DNA of 64,000 nt from Streptomyces sp. G-G2 (lineage in GTDB: Bacteria > Actinomycetota > Actinomycetes > Streptomycetales > Streptomycetaceae). Position numbers and translations under genes: made by a program. Numbering within the stretch: position 1 is the stretch's first letter; every line of letters begins with the position of its first letter. Of this stretch, positions 7,910-15,899 are shown one piece after another. Location: NCBI RefSeq assembly GCF_030063135.1, contig NZ_JASISO010000006.1:62001-126000 (forward strand), in the 5' to 3' direction. Below the pieces are notes generated by a model. It saw only the letters and a list, made by a program, of their open reading frames with translations, did not search any database and was not told where the DNA came from.

Positions 7910-9511
7910 ATGGGTGGACGCGCGGATGAGCGTGAGCACGTACGGGTGGCGGTGGTCGGGTCCGGGTTCGGCGGGCTCGGCGCCGCCGTACGGCTGCGGC
8001 GCGAGGGGATCACGGACTTCGTCGTCCTGGAGCGCGCGGACTCGGTGGGCGGGACCTGGCGCGACAACAACTACCCGGGGTGCGCGTGCGACGTGCCCTC
8101 GCACCTCTATTCCTTCTCCTTCGCGCCCAATCCCGACTGGCCGCGCACGTTCTCCGGGCAGCCGCACATCCGCGCCTACCTGGAGCACGTCGCCGACACC
8201 TTCGGGCTGCGCCCGCACCTGCGGCTGAACACCGAAGTCGAGCTGATGCGCTGGGACGCGGACGAGCTGCGCTGGGAGATCGAGACCTCGCGGGGCTCCT
8301 TCACCGCCGACGTCGTCGTCTCCGCGACCGGGCCGCTCTCCGATCCCAGGATGCCGGAGATCCCGGGGCTCGCCGAGTTCCCCGGCAAGGTCTTCCACTC
8401 GGCGCGCTGGGACCACGACTACGACGTGCGCGGCAAGCGCGTCGCCATGATCGGCACGGGCGCCTCGGCGATCCAGATCGTGCCCGCGATCGCCCCCGAC
8501 GTGGAGCGGCTGACCCTCTTCCAGCGCACCCCGCCGTGGGTGATGCCCCGCACCGACCGCGCCATCAGCGCGGGCGAGCGCTGGCTGCACCGCCAGCTGC
8601 CCTTCACCCGCGCCGCGCGCCGCGGCCTGCTGTGGGGGATCCGGGAACTCCAGGTCGGCGCCTTCACCAAGCACCCGAACCGGCTCGGCCTGATCGAATC
8701 CCTGGCCAAGGCCAACATGGCCCGCTCGATCAAGGACCCGCAGCTGCGGGCCAAGCTGACGCCCTCGTACCGGATCGGCTGCAAGCGGATCCTGCTGTCG
8801 AGCGAGTACTACCCGGCGCTCGCCCGGCCCAACGTGGACCTCGTGGCCTCCGGGCTGAAGGAGATCCGCGGTTCGGTGCTGGTCGCGGCCGACGGCACGG
8901 AGACCGAGGTGGACGCCATCGTCTTCGGTACGGGCTTCCACGTCACGGACATGCCGATCGCGGACCGGGTGGTCGGCGCCGAGGGCCGCACGCTCGCGGA
9001 CGAGTGGAAGGACGGGATGCGGTCGCTGCGCGGGGCCACCGCGGCGGGCTTCCCGAACTGGATGACGATCATCGGGCCCAACACCGGGCTCGGGAACAGC
9101 TCGATGATCCTGATGATCGAGTCGCAGCTGAACTACATGGCCGATTACGTCCGCCAGCTCGGCGTACTCGGCGGGCGCGCCGCGCTCGCCGCGCGCCCCT
9201 CCGCCGTGCAGGCCTGGAACCGGCGCGTGCAGGAACGGATGAAGCGCACCGTGTGGAACACCGGCGGCTGCACCAGCTGGTACCTCGACGCGAACGGCCG
9301 CAACACCACGGTGTGGCCCGGGACGACCGCGGAGTTCCGGCGCGAGACCCGGGGGGTGGACCTCGCCGAGTACGAGGTCGTGCGCGGCCGGGACGGGCGG
9401 CCGGGGCGGCTCCCCGCGCCCGCGGCGGTCCGGGCGGACGTCCCGGCCGGCGCGGCAGCGGCGTCCGACGCCGAGAGCGTGCCCGCGGGCGCCGCGGACG
9501 GTGCCGCGTGA
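7910..9511 (+). CDS. Flavin-containing (Baeyer-Villiger-type) monooxygenase
   Basis: 533 aa. An FAD-binding Rossmann motif GSGFGGLGAA lies near the N-terminus, followed by the Class B flavoprotein fingerprint region FPGKVFHSARWD and a second NADPH-binding motif GTGASAIQ. This is the two-dinucleotide-domain layout of Class B flavoprotein monooxygenases, which insert oxygen into ketones or oxidise heteroatoms; the substrate is unknown. The ATG at 7910 follows GGAGG by 8 nt; an upstream in-frame GTG at 7874 would add 12 Ala/Glu-rich residues. It is coupled by GTGA overlap to the hydrolase. A hydrolase that can cleave the resulting ester follows, which suggests a degradative or tailoring pathway. 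Confidence 0.9.
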   Translation: MGGRADEREHVRVAVVGSGFGGLGAAVRLRREGITDFVVLERADSVGGTWRDNNYPGCACDVPSHLYSFSFAPNPDWPRTFSGQPHIRAYLEHVADTFGLRPHLRLNTEVELMRWDADELRWEIETSRGSFTADVVVSATGPLSDPRMPEIPGLAEFPGKVFHSARWDHDYDVRGKRVAMIGTGASAIQIVPAIAPDVERLTLFQRTPPWVMPRTDRAISAGERWLHRQLPFTRAARRGLLWGIRELQVGAFTKHPNRLGLIESLAKANMARSIKDPQLRAKLTPSYRIGCKRILLSSEYYPALARPNVDLVASGLKEIRGSVLVAADGTETEVDAIVFGTGFHVTDMPIADRVVGAEGRTLADEWKDGMRSLRGATAAGFPNWMTIIGPNTGLGNSSMILMIESQLNYMADYVRQLGVLGGRAALAARPSAVQAWNRRVQERMKRTVWNTGGCTSWYLDANGRNTTVWPGTTAEFRRETRGVDLAEYEVVRGRDGRPGRLPAPAAVRADVPAGAAAASDAESVPAGAADGAA

Positions 9512-10422
9512 ACGCCGGGCGCACGCTGGAGGCCGTCTCCGCCGACGGCTCCCGGCTGCACGTGGAGGTGCACGGCGAGGACGGCGCCCCCGCGGTGGTC
9601 CTGGCCCACGGCTGGACCTGCTCCACCCTCTTCTGGGCCGCCCAGATCCGGGACCTGGCCGCCACCCACCGGGTGATCGCCTACGACCAGCGGGGCCACG
9701 GCCGCAGCCCGGCCGCCCGGGCGCACAGCACCGAGGCCCTCGCCGACGACCTGATCGCGGTCATGGACGCCACCCTCGCCCCCGGGGAACGCGCGGTGGT
9801 CGCCGGGCACTCCATGGGCGGGATGACGGTGATGGCCGCCGCCGGGCGCCCCGGCTTCGACGAGCGGGTCGCCGCCGCGCTGCTGTGCAGCACCGGCAGC
9901 TCGGGGCTGGTCGCGCAGGCGCTGGTGCTGCCCCTGCGCGCCGGGCGCGTCCGGACCCGGATGACCGGCGCGGTCCTCGGCTCGCGCGCCCCCCTGGGAC
10001 CGGTCACGCCGGTGGCGCGGATGGTGCTCAAGTACGCCACGATGGCCCCGGGTTCGGCCCCCGACCGGGTCGACGCCTGCGCCCGTATCGTGCACGCGTG
10101 CCCCACCCCGGTGCGGCGCGCGTGGTCCAAGGTGCTGGCCGGGCTCGACCTGGACGACCGGCTCGCCCTGCTCACCGTGCCCACCGCCGTCATCGGCGGC
10201 ACGGCCGACCGGCTCACCCCGGTGGCGCACGCCCGCGGGCTCGCCGCCGCCCTGCCGAACTGCGTCGGGCTCACCGAACTGACCGGCGTGGGCCACATGA
10301 CCCCGATCGAGGCCCCCGAGGCCGTCACCGGTGTCCTGCGGGAACTCGCCGCGCGCCACCTCGGGCCGACCGGCACCCCGGCGGCCGACCCCACCGTGCC
10401 CACGAAGGAGAAGACGGCGTGA
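9508..10422 (+). CDS. Alpha/beta-fold hydrolase
   Basis: 304 aa. The alpha/beta hydrolase fold shows the oxyanion-hole segment LAHGWTCST, nucleophile elbow GHSMGG, an acid candidate in IGGTADRLTP and a catalytic His in GVGHMTPIEAPE. It could hydrolyse an ester or lactone produced by the upstream Baeyer-Villiger-type enzyme, an inference from the operon. The GTG at 9508 overlaps the monooxygenase TGA, and its own TGA overlaps the next GTG, so all three genes are translationally coupled. Confidence 0.9.
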   Translation: MNAGRTLEAVSADGSRLHVEVHGEDGAPAVVLAHGWTCSTLFWAAQIRDLAATHRVIAYDQRGHGRSPAARAHSTEALADDLIAVMDATLAPGERAVVAGHSMGGMTVMAAAGRPGFDERVAAALLCSTGSSGLVAQALVLPLRAGRVRTRMTGAVLGSRAPLGPVTPVARMVLKYATMAPGSAPDRVDACARIVHACPTPVRRAWSKVLAGLDLDDRLALLTVPTAVIGGTADRLTPVAHARGLAAALPNCVGLTELTGVGHMTPIEAPEAVTGVLRELAARHLGPTGTPAADPTVPTKEKTA

Positions 10423-11303
10423 GCGAGCACAAGAGTCTGGAAGGCCAGGTCGCCGTGGTGACCGGCGCCGCCCGCGGCGTCGGCGAACTGCTCGCCCGCA
10501 AGCTGTCGGCGCGCGGAGCCAAGGTCGCCTTGGTGGGCCTGGAGCCGGAGGCCCTCAAGGAGGTCTCCGAGCGGCTGCACACCGACAGCGACCACTGGTA
10601 CGCCGACGTCACCGACCACGAGGCCATGGCCCGGGTCGCCCAGGAGGTCAAGGAGCGCTTCGGGAAGGTGGACATCGTCGTCGCCAACGCCGGGGTCGCC
10701 TCGGGCGGGCCCTTCGGCGACTCCGACCCCGACGCCTGGCGCCGGGTGATCGAGGTCAACCTGATCGGCGGGGCCGTCACCGCCCGCGCGTTCCTGCCCG
10801 TCCTGATGGAGAGCCGCGGCTACTTCCTGCAGATCGCCTCGCTCGCCGCGATCACCCCGGCGCCGATGATGACGGCGTACTGCGCCTCCAAGTCCGGGGT
10901 CGAGGCCTTCGCGCACTGCCTGCGTGCCGAGGTCGGCTACAAGGGCGTCAAGGTCGGCGTCGGCTACCTGTCCTGGACCGACACCGACATGGTGCGCGGG
11001 GCCGACCAGGACGAGGTCATGCGGGAGCTGCGCCAGCGGCTGCCGTGGCCGTCGAACCGTACGTACCCGCTCGGGCCCGCCGTGGACCGGATCGTCGCCG
11101 GGATCGAGCGGCGCTCCGCGCACGTGTACGCGCAGTGGTGGCTGCGCGGCATGCAGGGCGTGCGCGGCTACCTGCCGGGGATGATCGCGGCGGTCGGGCA
11201 GCGCGAGATGAAGCGGTTCGAGCCGCGGCTGGCCGGGGTGTCCAAGGGGCTCGTGGGCGCGGGCGGGGCCGCCGACGAGCAGGAGCGCACCCGGCGCCCC
11301 TGA
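10419..11303 (+). CDS. Short-chain dehydrogenase/reductase (SDR)
   Basis: 294 aa classical SDR. The cofactor-binding motif TGAARGVG lies at residues ~16-23, then NAGV, the catalytic Ser region IASLAAIT, and the YCASK active-site Tyr/Lys pair. It catalyses NAD(P)-dependent oxidation or reduction of an alcohol/carbonyl. As third gene of the coupled operon it may make the ketone substrate of the monooxygenase or process its products. A GAAGGAGAAG ribosome-binding site precedes the GTG. The ~45-residue C-terminal extension with several aromatic residues could be membrane-associated. Confidence 0.9.
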   Translation: MSEHKSLEGQVAVVTGAARGVGELLARKLSARGAKVALVGLEPEALKEVSERLHTDSDHWYADVTDHEAMARVAQEVKERFGKVDIVVANAGVASGGPFGDSDPDAWRRVIEVNLIGGAVTARAFLPVLMESRGYFLQIASLAAITPAPMMTAYCASKSGVEAFAHCLRAEVGYKGVKVGVGYLSWTDTDMVRGADQDEVMRELRQRLPWPSNRTYPLGPAVDRIVAGIERRSAHVYAQWWLRGMQGVRGYLPGMIAAVGQREMKRFEPRLAGVSKGLVGAGGAADEQERTRRP

Positions 11304-11322
11304 CCGGGGGCGGGCGCACGAA

Positions 11323-11360
11323 AGGGGCGTGATCCGTGGAACGGCACGGATCGCGCCCCT
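11323..11360. terminator. Bidirectional terminator hairpin
   Basis: A 16-bp stem (11323-11338 with 11345-11360, one wobble) and 6-nt loop separate the SDR operon from the convergent small gene at 11411-11575. A run of A precedes and T-rich sequence follows, so it can serve both directions. Confidence 0.75.
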
Positions 11361-11410
11361 CGCTGCTCCGCCGCTCCGCTGCTCGGCTGCTGGGTCGCGC
11401 ACCCGCTCCG

Positions 11411-11575
11411 CTACTTCGCGAACGGCTCGTCGAAGGTGTCGCGAGCCCGCTCTTTCACCTGGTCACCGGCCTGTGACGGACGCTCGGGGGCCGCGTCCCG
11501 CTGGCCCCGCGCGGCCGCCTCGGCTCGTGCCGCCAATTCCTTCGCCTTGTCCTGGAACTGCTCTCTGATACCCAT
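11411..11575 (-). CDS. Small charged helical protein (54 aa)
   Basis: A 54-residue frame from ATG at 11575 encodes a Lys/Glu/Ala-rich, probably wholly alpha-helical protein (starting MGIREQFQDKAKELAARAEA) with no membrane segment. It resembles the short KDKA-x-ELxxRA proteins common in actinobacteria, some of which are called Rv0909-type antitoxin-like, but no partner toxin gene is adjacent. Codon third positions are partly A/T, yet the amphipathic repeat pattern and clean boundaries support a real gene. It lies downstream of, and opposite to, the SDR operon. Confidence 0.6.
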   Translation of the reverse strand: MGIREQFQDKAKELAARAEAAARGQRDAAPERPSQAGDQVKERARDTFDEPFAK

Positions 11576-11627
11576 GCGCCTAGAATTCCACGACCGTATA
11601 TACCTCGCATTTCGGTCAGGTTTCCGC

Positions 11628-14600
11628 TCAGTTCCGGGGTGGCAGCTTCGGACGGCGCCGGTCCGGTACGTCCGCGTAGCCGGGCGGTACCGCCGCCGGG
11701 TCCTGTTCCAGCAGTTCCAGCGCCAGGTGCACCGCGTCGTCGAGCTGCGCGTGCCGGCCCTCCGCCCAGTCCAGCGGGGTGCGCAGCATCGCCAGGTCCG
11801 GCTCGACGCCGTGGTTCTCCACCGACCAGCCGTACTCCGGGAACCACGCCGCGTTCATCGGCACCGTGATCACCGTGCCGTCCCCCAGGGTGTGCCGGCC
11901 TGTCATCCCGACCACCCCGCCCCAGGTGCGCTGGCCGACCACCGGGCCCAGGCCCAGCAGCTTGAAGGCCGCGGTGATCATGTCCCCGTCCGAGGAGGTC
12001 GCCTCGTCGGCGAGCGCCACGATCGGACCGCGCGGCGCGTTGGAGGCGTACGAGACCGGCTGGGCGTTGCGGGGCAGGTCCCAGCCCAGGATCGACCGGG
12101 TCAGCTTCTCCACCACCAGCTCGCTGATGTGCCCGCCCGCGTTGCCGCGCACGTCGACGAGCAGGGCGGGCCGCGAGACCTCCAGGCGCAGGTCCCGGTT
12201 GAACTGGGCCCAGCCGGAGCCGCCCATGTCGGGGATGTGCAGGTACCCGCACTTGCCGCCGCTTAGCTCGCGGACCACCGCACGCCGCTTGGCCACCCAG
12301 TCCTGGTAGCGCAGGGGCCGTTCGTCGATGAGCGGTACGACCGCCACCCGGCGGGCCCGGCCCTCGCCCTCGGCGGGCTGGACGGTCAGCTCCACCGTGG
12401 TCCCGCCCGCCGCCGCCAGCAGCGGGTAGGGCCCGGTGACCGGATCCACGGGCCGCCCGTCCACGTGGGTGAGCACGGCGCCCTCGCGGATCCCGGTACC
12501 GGCCAGCGGCGAACGCGCCTTGGAGTCGGAGGAGTCGCCGGGCAGGATCCGGGCGATCACCCAGGCGCCGTCGCGGCACACGAGGTTGGCGCCGAGCAGC
12601 CCGATCGCCCGCTGGTAGTGCGGCGGGCCCTCGTTGCGGCGGGCGGAGGAGACGTAGGCGTGCGAGGTCCCCAGCTCGCCCAGCACCTCGCGCATCAGGT
12701 CGGCGAACTCGTCGGGGGACGCGACCCGTTCGACCAGGGAGCGGTACTGGCGCAGGATCCCGTTCCAGTCGATCCCGCACATCTTCGGTTCCCAGAAGTA
12801 GGCGCGGATGATCCGCCCGGCCTCCTCGAAGGCCTGGCGCCACTCGGCCGCCGGATCCACCTCGTGCAGGATCCGCCGCAGGTCGAGGTAGACGGTCGAG
12901 TCGCTGTCACCCGACTCGGTCGCCGGTACGGCGCGCAGCTCCCCGTCGTCGTTGACGACGAGGCGGGTCCCGTCGCCGCTGACCGCGAACCAGTCCAGCC
13001 CGGAGGCCAGTTCGGTCTTGCGCGCCTTGGTGATGTCGAAGTACTCCAGCGTCGGTTTCCCGCTGGTGTCGGCCGGGTTGGCGAAGGTCTCGCCGAGCGC
13101 GCCGGAGATGGGCCAGCGCAGCCACACCAGCCCGCCACCGCTCACCGGGTACAGGGCGGAGTACTTGGAAGCGGTCACCGGAAAGGGCGTGACCCGGCTC
13201 TCCAAGCCTTCCACCTCGACCATCACCGCGCCGTCACCGCTCTCGGAGTCACCCTCCACCGGGTCGAGCCCGCCCGCCGCCGGGCGCCCGTCCGCCGAGA
13301 ACGCGAAGGGCGAGGGGGTCGCCGAGGACAGCGGCACCAGATAGGGGCGGCAGCCCAGCGGGAAGGACAGGTCCCCGGTGTGCACGTCGTAGACCGGGTC
13401 GAACCCGCGCCACGACAGGAACGCCAGATAGCGCCCGTCCCGGGTGAACACCGGGTTCTCGTCCTCGAAGCGGCCGTTGGTGACGTCGACGATCGTCCGC
13501 CCGCCCGGTCCGGAGATCCGCGCCATCTTGATCTGCCGCAGTGAACGGCCGATCCCCGGGTGCGACCAGGTCAGCCAGCATCCGTCGGGCGAGAACGCGA
13601 GGTCGGTCACCGGCCCGTTGACGGACCTGATCAGCTCGGTCACCTCACCGTCGGACTCCTCGGCGGCGTCGATCAGCAGCAGCCGCCCGTCGTTGGAGGC
13701 GATCGCGAGCCGCTCCCCGTCCGGGTCCGCGAGCAGCTCCAGTACGCGCCCCAGTCCGCCCGAGGCCAGCCTTCGCGGCTCGCGCTCCCCGCTGGCCCGC
13801 GGCAGGTAGGCGATCTCCACCGCGTCCTCGCCCTCCGCGTCCGTCACGTAGGCGACCTGGCCGCCGCTGCCCAGCATCTCCGGCAGCCGCACCCGCACGC
13901 CCGGGGTGTCGGCGATGGTCCGCGCGGGCCCGTCGCGGTGGGTGAGCCAGTACAGACTGCCGCGCACCACGACCGCGCTGGCCCGCCCGGTGGCGTCCAC
14001 GGAGAGGGAGTCCACGTGACTGGCCGCCGGGACCTGGTACGTACGCCGTCCCGCGCGCGGCCCGCCCAGGCGCACCTCCAGCTTGCGCGGGACCGCGCCG
14101 GGCGCGAGGGAGTCGACGAGCCACAGGTCGCCCGCGCACTGGTAGACGACGCGGGTCCCGTCGCTGGACGCGTGGCGGGCGTAGAACTCCGCGTGGTCGG
14201 TGTGGCGGCGCAGGCCGGTGCCGTCGGGCAGGCAGGAGTACAGGTTGCCGATGCCCTCGTGGTCGGAGAGGAACGCGATCCGGCCGTCCACGAACATCGG
14301 GGAGTCGAGGTGGCCCTCGATGCCCTCCAGCAGCCGCTCGCCGTGCAGCCACAGCCGGCCGGTGGCGCCGCCGCGGTAGCGCTTCCAGGCGGCGGGCTCG
14401 TGCGGGGGCTTGCCGGTCAGCAGCAGGGTCCGCCGCTCGCCGGAGCCGCCCTCGCCGGCGGCCCCTTCCTCGTGGACGGCGATGTCGGAGACCGTCCCCC
14501 AGGGCAGGCGCCCGCCGGGGCTGCCGTCGGTGGGCAGGCTGTAGGCCCAGGAGAAGTAGGAGAAGGGCTGGCCGTGCGAGGAGACGGCCAGGATGTCGCT

Positions 14601-14927
14601 GCGGCCGTCCTTGTCGGGCGGGGTCCAGCCGCAGACCCGGGTGTCGGTGGAACCCCAGTGGGTCAGCCGCCGGGCCGGACCCCCCTCGACGGGGGCGAGG
14701 TGGATCTCGGGGTCGAGGCTGCGCCAGGTGGTGAAGGCGATGTGGCGGCCGTCCGGGGAGAAGCGGGGATGGCCGACCCGGGTCCGGTCGACGGTGATCC
14801 GCCAGGCCCGGCCCACCGGGCCTCCAGGAGGAACCAAGGGCGCCACCCAAAGATCGTCCTCAGTGGCGAAACACAGCATGTCGTCGTGCAGGTGCGGGAA
14901 CCGGAGGTACGCGACGTCGTGACTCAC
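11628..14927 (-). CDS. tri: Tricorn protease homologue (S41 family)
   Basis: 1099 aa. The N-terminal half has the repeated beta-propeller motifs of tricorn (for example FSPDGRHIAFTTWRSLDPEIHL and FTRDGRYLAFLSWRGFDPVYDV). Then follow a PDZ-like segment (GTGIREGAVLTHVDGRPV) and the C-terminal S41 protease core with TSHAY (catalytic His) and EATSSDGD (catalytic Ser). Tricorn digests peptides released by the proteasome into di- to tetrapeptides in the cytoplasm. The GTG at 14927 lies directly behind a G-run and yields the expected length; the longer open frame upstream is spurious. It is divergent from tetR, with a palindromic operator between them. Confidence 0.93.
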   Translation of the reverse strand: MSHDVAYLRFPHLHDDMLCFATEDDLWVAPLVPPGGPVGRAWRITVDRTRVGHPRFSPDGRHIAFTTWRSLDPEIHLAPVEGGPARRLTHWGSTDTRVCGWTPPDKDGRSDILAVSSHGQPFSYFSWAYSLPTDGSPGGRLPWGTVSDIAVHEEGAAGEGGSGERRTLLLTGKPPHEPAAWKRYRGGATGRLWLHGERLLEGIEGHLDSPMFVDGRIAFLSDHEGIGNLYSCLPDGTGLRRHTDHAEFYARHASSDGTRVVYQCAGDLWLVDSLAPGAVPRKLEVRLGGPRAGRRTYQVPAASHVDSLSVDATGRASAVVVRGSLYWLTHRDGPARTIADTPGVRVRLPEMLGSGGQVAYVTDAEGEDAVEIAYLPRASGEREPRRLASGGLGRVLELLADPDGERLAIASNDGRLLLIDAAEESDGEVTELIRSVNGPVTDLAFSPDGCWLTWSHPGIGRSLRQIKMARISGPGGRTIVDVTNGRFEDENPVFTRDGRYLAFLSWRGFDPVYDVHTGDLSFPLGCRPYLVPLSSATPSPFAFSADGRPAAGGLDPVEGDSESGDGAVMVEVEGLESRVTPFPVTASKYSALYPVSGGGLVWLRWPISGALGETFANPADTSGKPTLEYFDITKARKTELASGLDWFAVSGDGTRLVVNDDGELRAVPATESGDSDSTVYLDLRRILHEVDPAAEWRQAFEEAGRIIRAYFWEPKMCGIDWNGILRQYRSLVERVASPDEFADLMREVLGELGTSHAYVSSARRNEGPPHYQRAIGLLGANLVCRDGAWVIARILPGDSSDSKARSPLAGTGIREGAVLTHVDGRPVDPVTGPYPLLAAAGGTTVELTVQPAEGEGRARRVAVVPLIDERPLRYQDWVAKRRAVVRELSGGKCGYLHIPDMGGSGWAQFNRDLRLEVSRPALLVDVRGNAGGHISELVVEKLTRSILGWDLPRNAQPVSYASNAPRGPIVALADEATSSDGDMITAAFKLLGLGPVVGQRTWGGVVGMTGRHTLGDGTVITVPMNAAWFPEYGWSVENHGVEPDLAMLRTPLDWAEGRHAQLDDAVHLALELLEQDPAAVPPGYADVPDRRRPKLPPRN

Positions 14928-15014
14928 CCCCCAATGGTTTCCGTGCCGAGGGGGGGCTGGCAACTCGTACACGTGATCCGCGCGTGATCCGCGCGTGACG
15001 CACGCCACTGCCAC

Positions 15015-15038
15015 AAACGAAACGGAACGGTTTCGTTT
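15015..15038. promoter_or_regulatory. Palindromic operator with overlapping promoter
   Basis: A perfect 9-bp inverted repeat, AAACGAAAC (15015-15023) and GTTTCGTTT (15030-15038), with a 6-bp spacer lies between the tricorn gene and tetR. It overlaps a possible -35 (TTTCGT, 15031-15036) placed 17 nt before TATCTT (15054-15059). The geometry fits autorepression by the downstream TetR protein; control of the tricorn gene is also possible. Confidence 0.65.
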
Positions 15039-15061
15039 CGCTAGCCGTCCGGGTATCTTCG

Positions 15062-15132
15062 GTGGAGTACTGGTCGTACGAGTCGCACACGTCGTACGGG
15101 CCGAACGCGTCGTACGAGCCGTACGACCGCAC
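15062..15132 (+). repeat. Degenerate 9-nt tandem repeat in the tetR leader
   Basis: TCGTACG occurs at 15074, 15092 and 15110 and CCGTACG at 15119, spacings of 18, 18 and 9 nt. The intervening sequence also follows a 9-nt period. The segment lies between the putative tetR promoter and its start. Read from the GTG at 15062 it would encode a short Ser-Tyr-x peptide that stays open through the tetR start region, so a leader peptide cannot be excluded. Confidence 0.5.
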
Positions 15133-15176
15133 GCGACACGGCCGCTCGGGCCGCAACCGGTGGGAGGGACGTGGAG

Positions 15177-15770
15177 ATGGCCGAAGAGGTCCTGTCGTCG
15201 CGACGCAGCCGGATCACCCCCGAGCGGGAAGCCGAACTCCACGGGGCGGTCCTGGACCTGCTGCGCGAGGTCGGCTACGAGGCGCTCACGATGGACGCGG
15301 TCGCCGCCCGCACCAAGTCCAGCAAGGCCACCCTCTACCGCCAGTGGGGGAGCAAGCCGGAGCTGGTCGCCAAGGCCCTGCGGTGTACCCAGCCGGTTTC
15401 GCTGCGGGACATCGACACGGGCAGCCTGCGCGGGGATTTCGCGATCATGGTCGAGAACTCCGACGACGCCCAGATGGCCAAGGACACCGCGCTGATGCGG
15501 GGTCTGGCCCACGCCGTCCACGAGAGCCCCGAACTCCACAAGGCGCTGCGCGACCTGCTGGTCGACCCGGAGCTGAACGGGCTCCAGGTGATGCTCCAGC
15601 GGGCGGTGGACCGGGGCGAGATCGCCCCTGGCTGTCCGGCGCTCGACTTCGTACCCCACATGCTCATCGGGGCGTTCATCGCGCTCCCGCTGATCGAGGA
15701 CCGGTCGGTGGACCGGGCCTTCCTCGCCGACTTCATCGATGCCGTGGTCTTCCCCGCCCTCGGCGTCTGA
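15177..15770 (+). CDS. TetR/AcrR family regulator (next to MMPL exporter)
   Basis: 197 aa. The N-terminal TetR HTH (AVLDLLREVGYEALTMDAVAARTKSSKATLYRQWGSK, residues ~24-62) is followed by an all-helical ligand domain of the TetR_C type. It probably represses its own gene and the MMPL exporter 130 nt downstream, using the inverted repeat at 15015-15038. The ATG at 15177 lies 8 nt after GGGAGGG; the GTG at 15171 is too close to that site. Confidence 0.92.
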   Translation: MAEEVLSSRRSRITPEREAELHGAVLDLLREVGYEALTMDAVAARTKSSKATLYRQWGSKPELVAKALRCTQPVSLRDIDTGSLRGDFAIMVENSDDAQMAKDTALMRGLAHAVHESPELHKALRDLLVDPELNGLQVMLQRAVDRGEIAPGCPALDFVPHMLIGAFIALPLIEDRSVDRAFLADFIDAVVFPALGV

Positions 15771-15899
15771 GTCACCGGTTCCGACCCGTTCCACCCCTGT
15801 CCTGCTGCTCCTGACACGCCGCTCTCGTCGTCGGGCCGGCTCATCACGCCCTGATCCATCCCGGATCCATCCCACGACCTGAACGGGAGAACCGCCGAC

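Noticed and set aside
12465..13544. Plus-strand frames inside the tricorn gene
   Set aside because: They are low-complexity Gly/Val/Arg translations without motifs, lying opposite a strongly supported coding region.
11628..15875. Tricorn frame extended to 1415 codons
   Set aside because: The extra upstream part crosses the operator region and tetR; the GTG at 14927 gives the normal family length.
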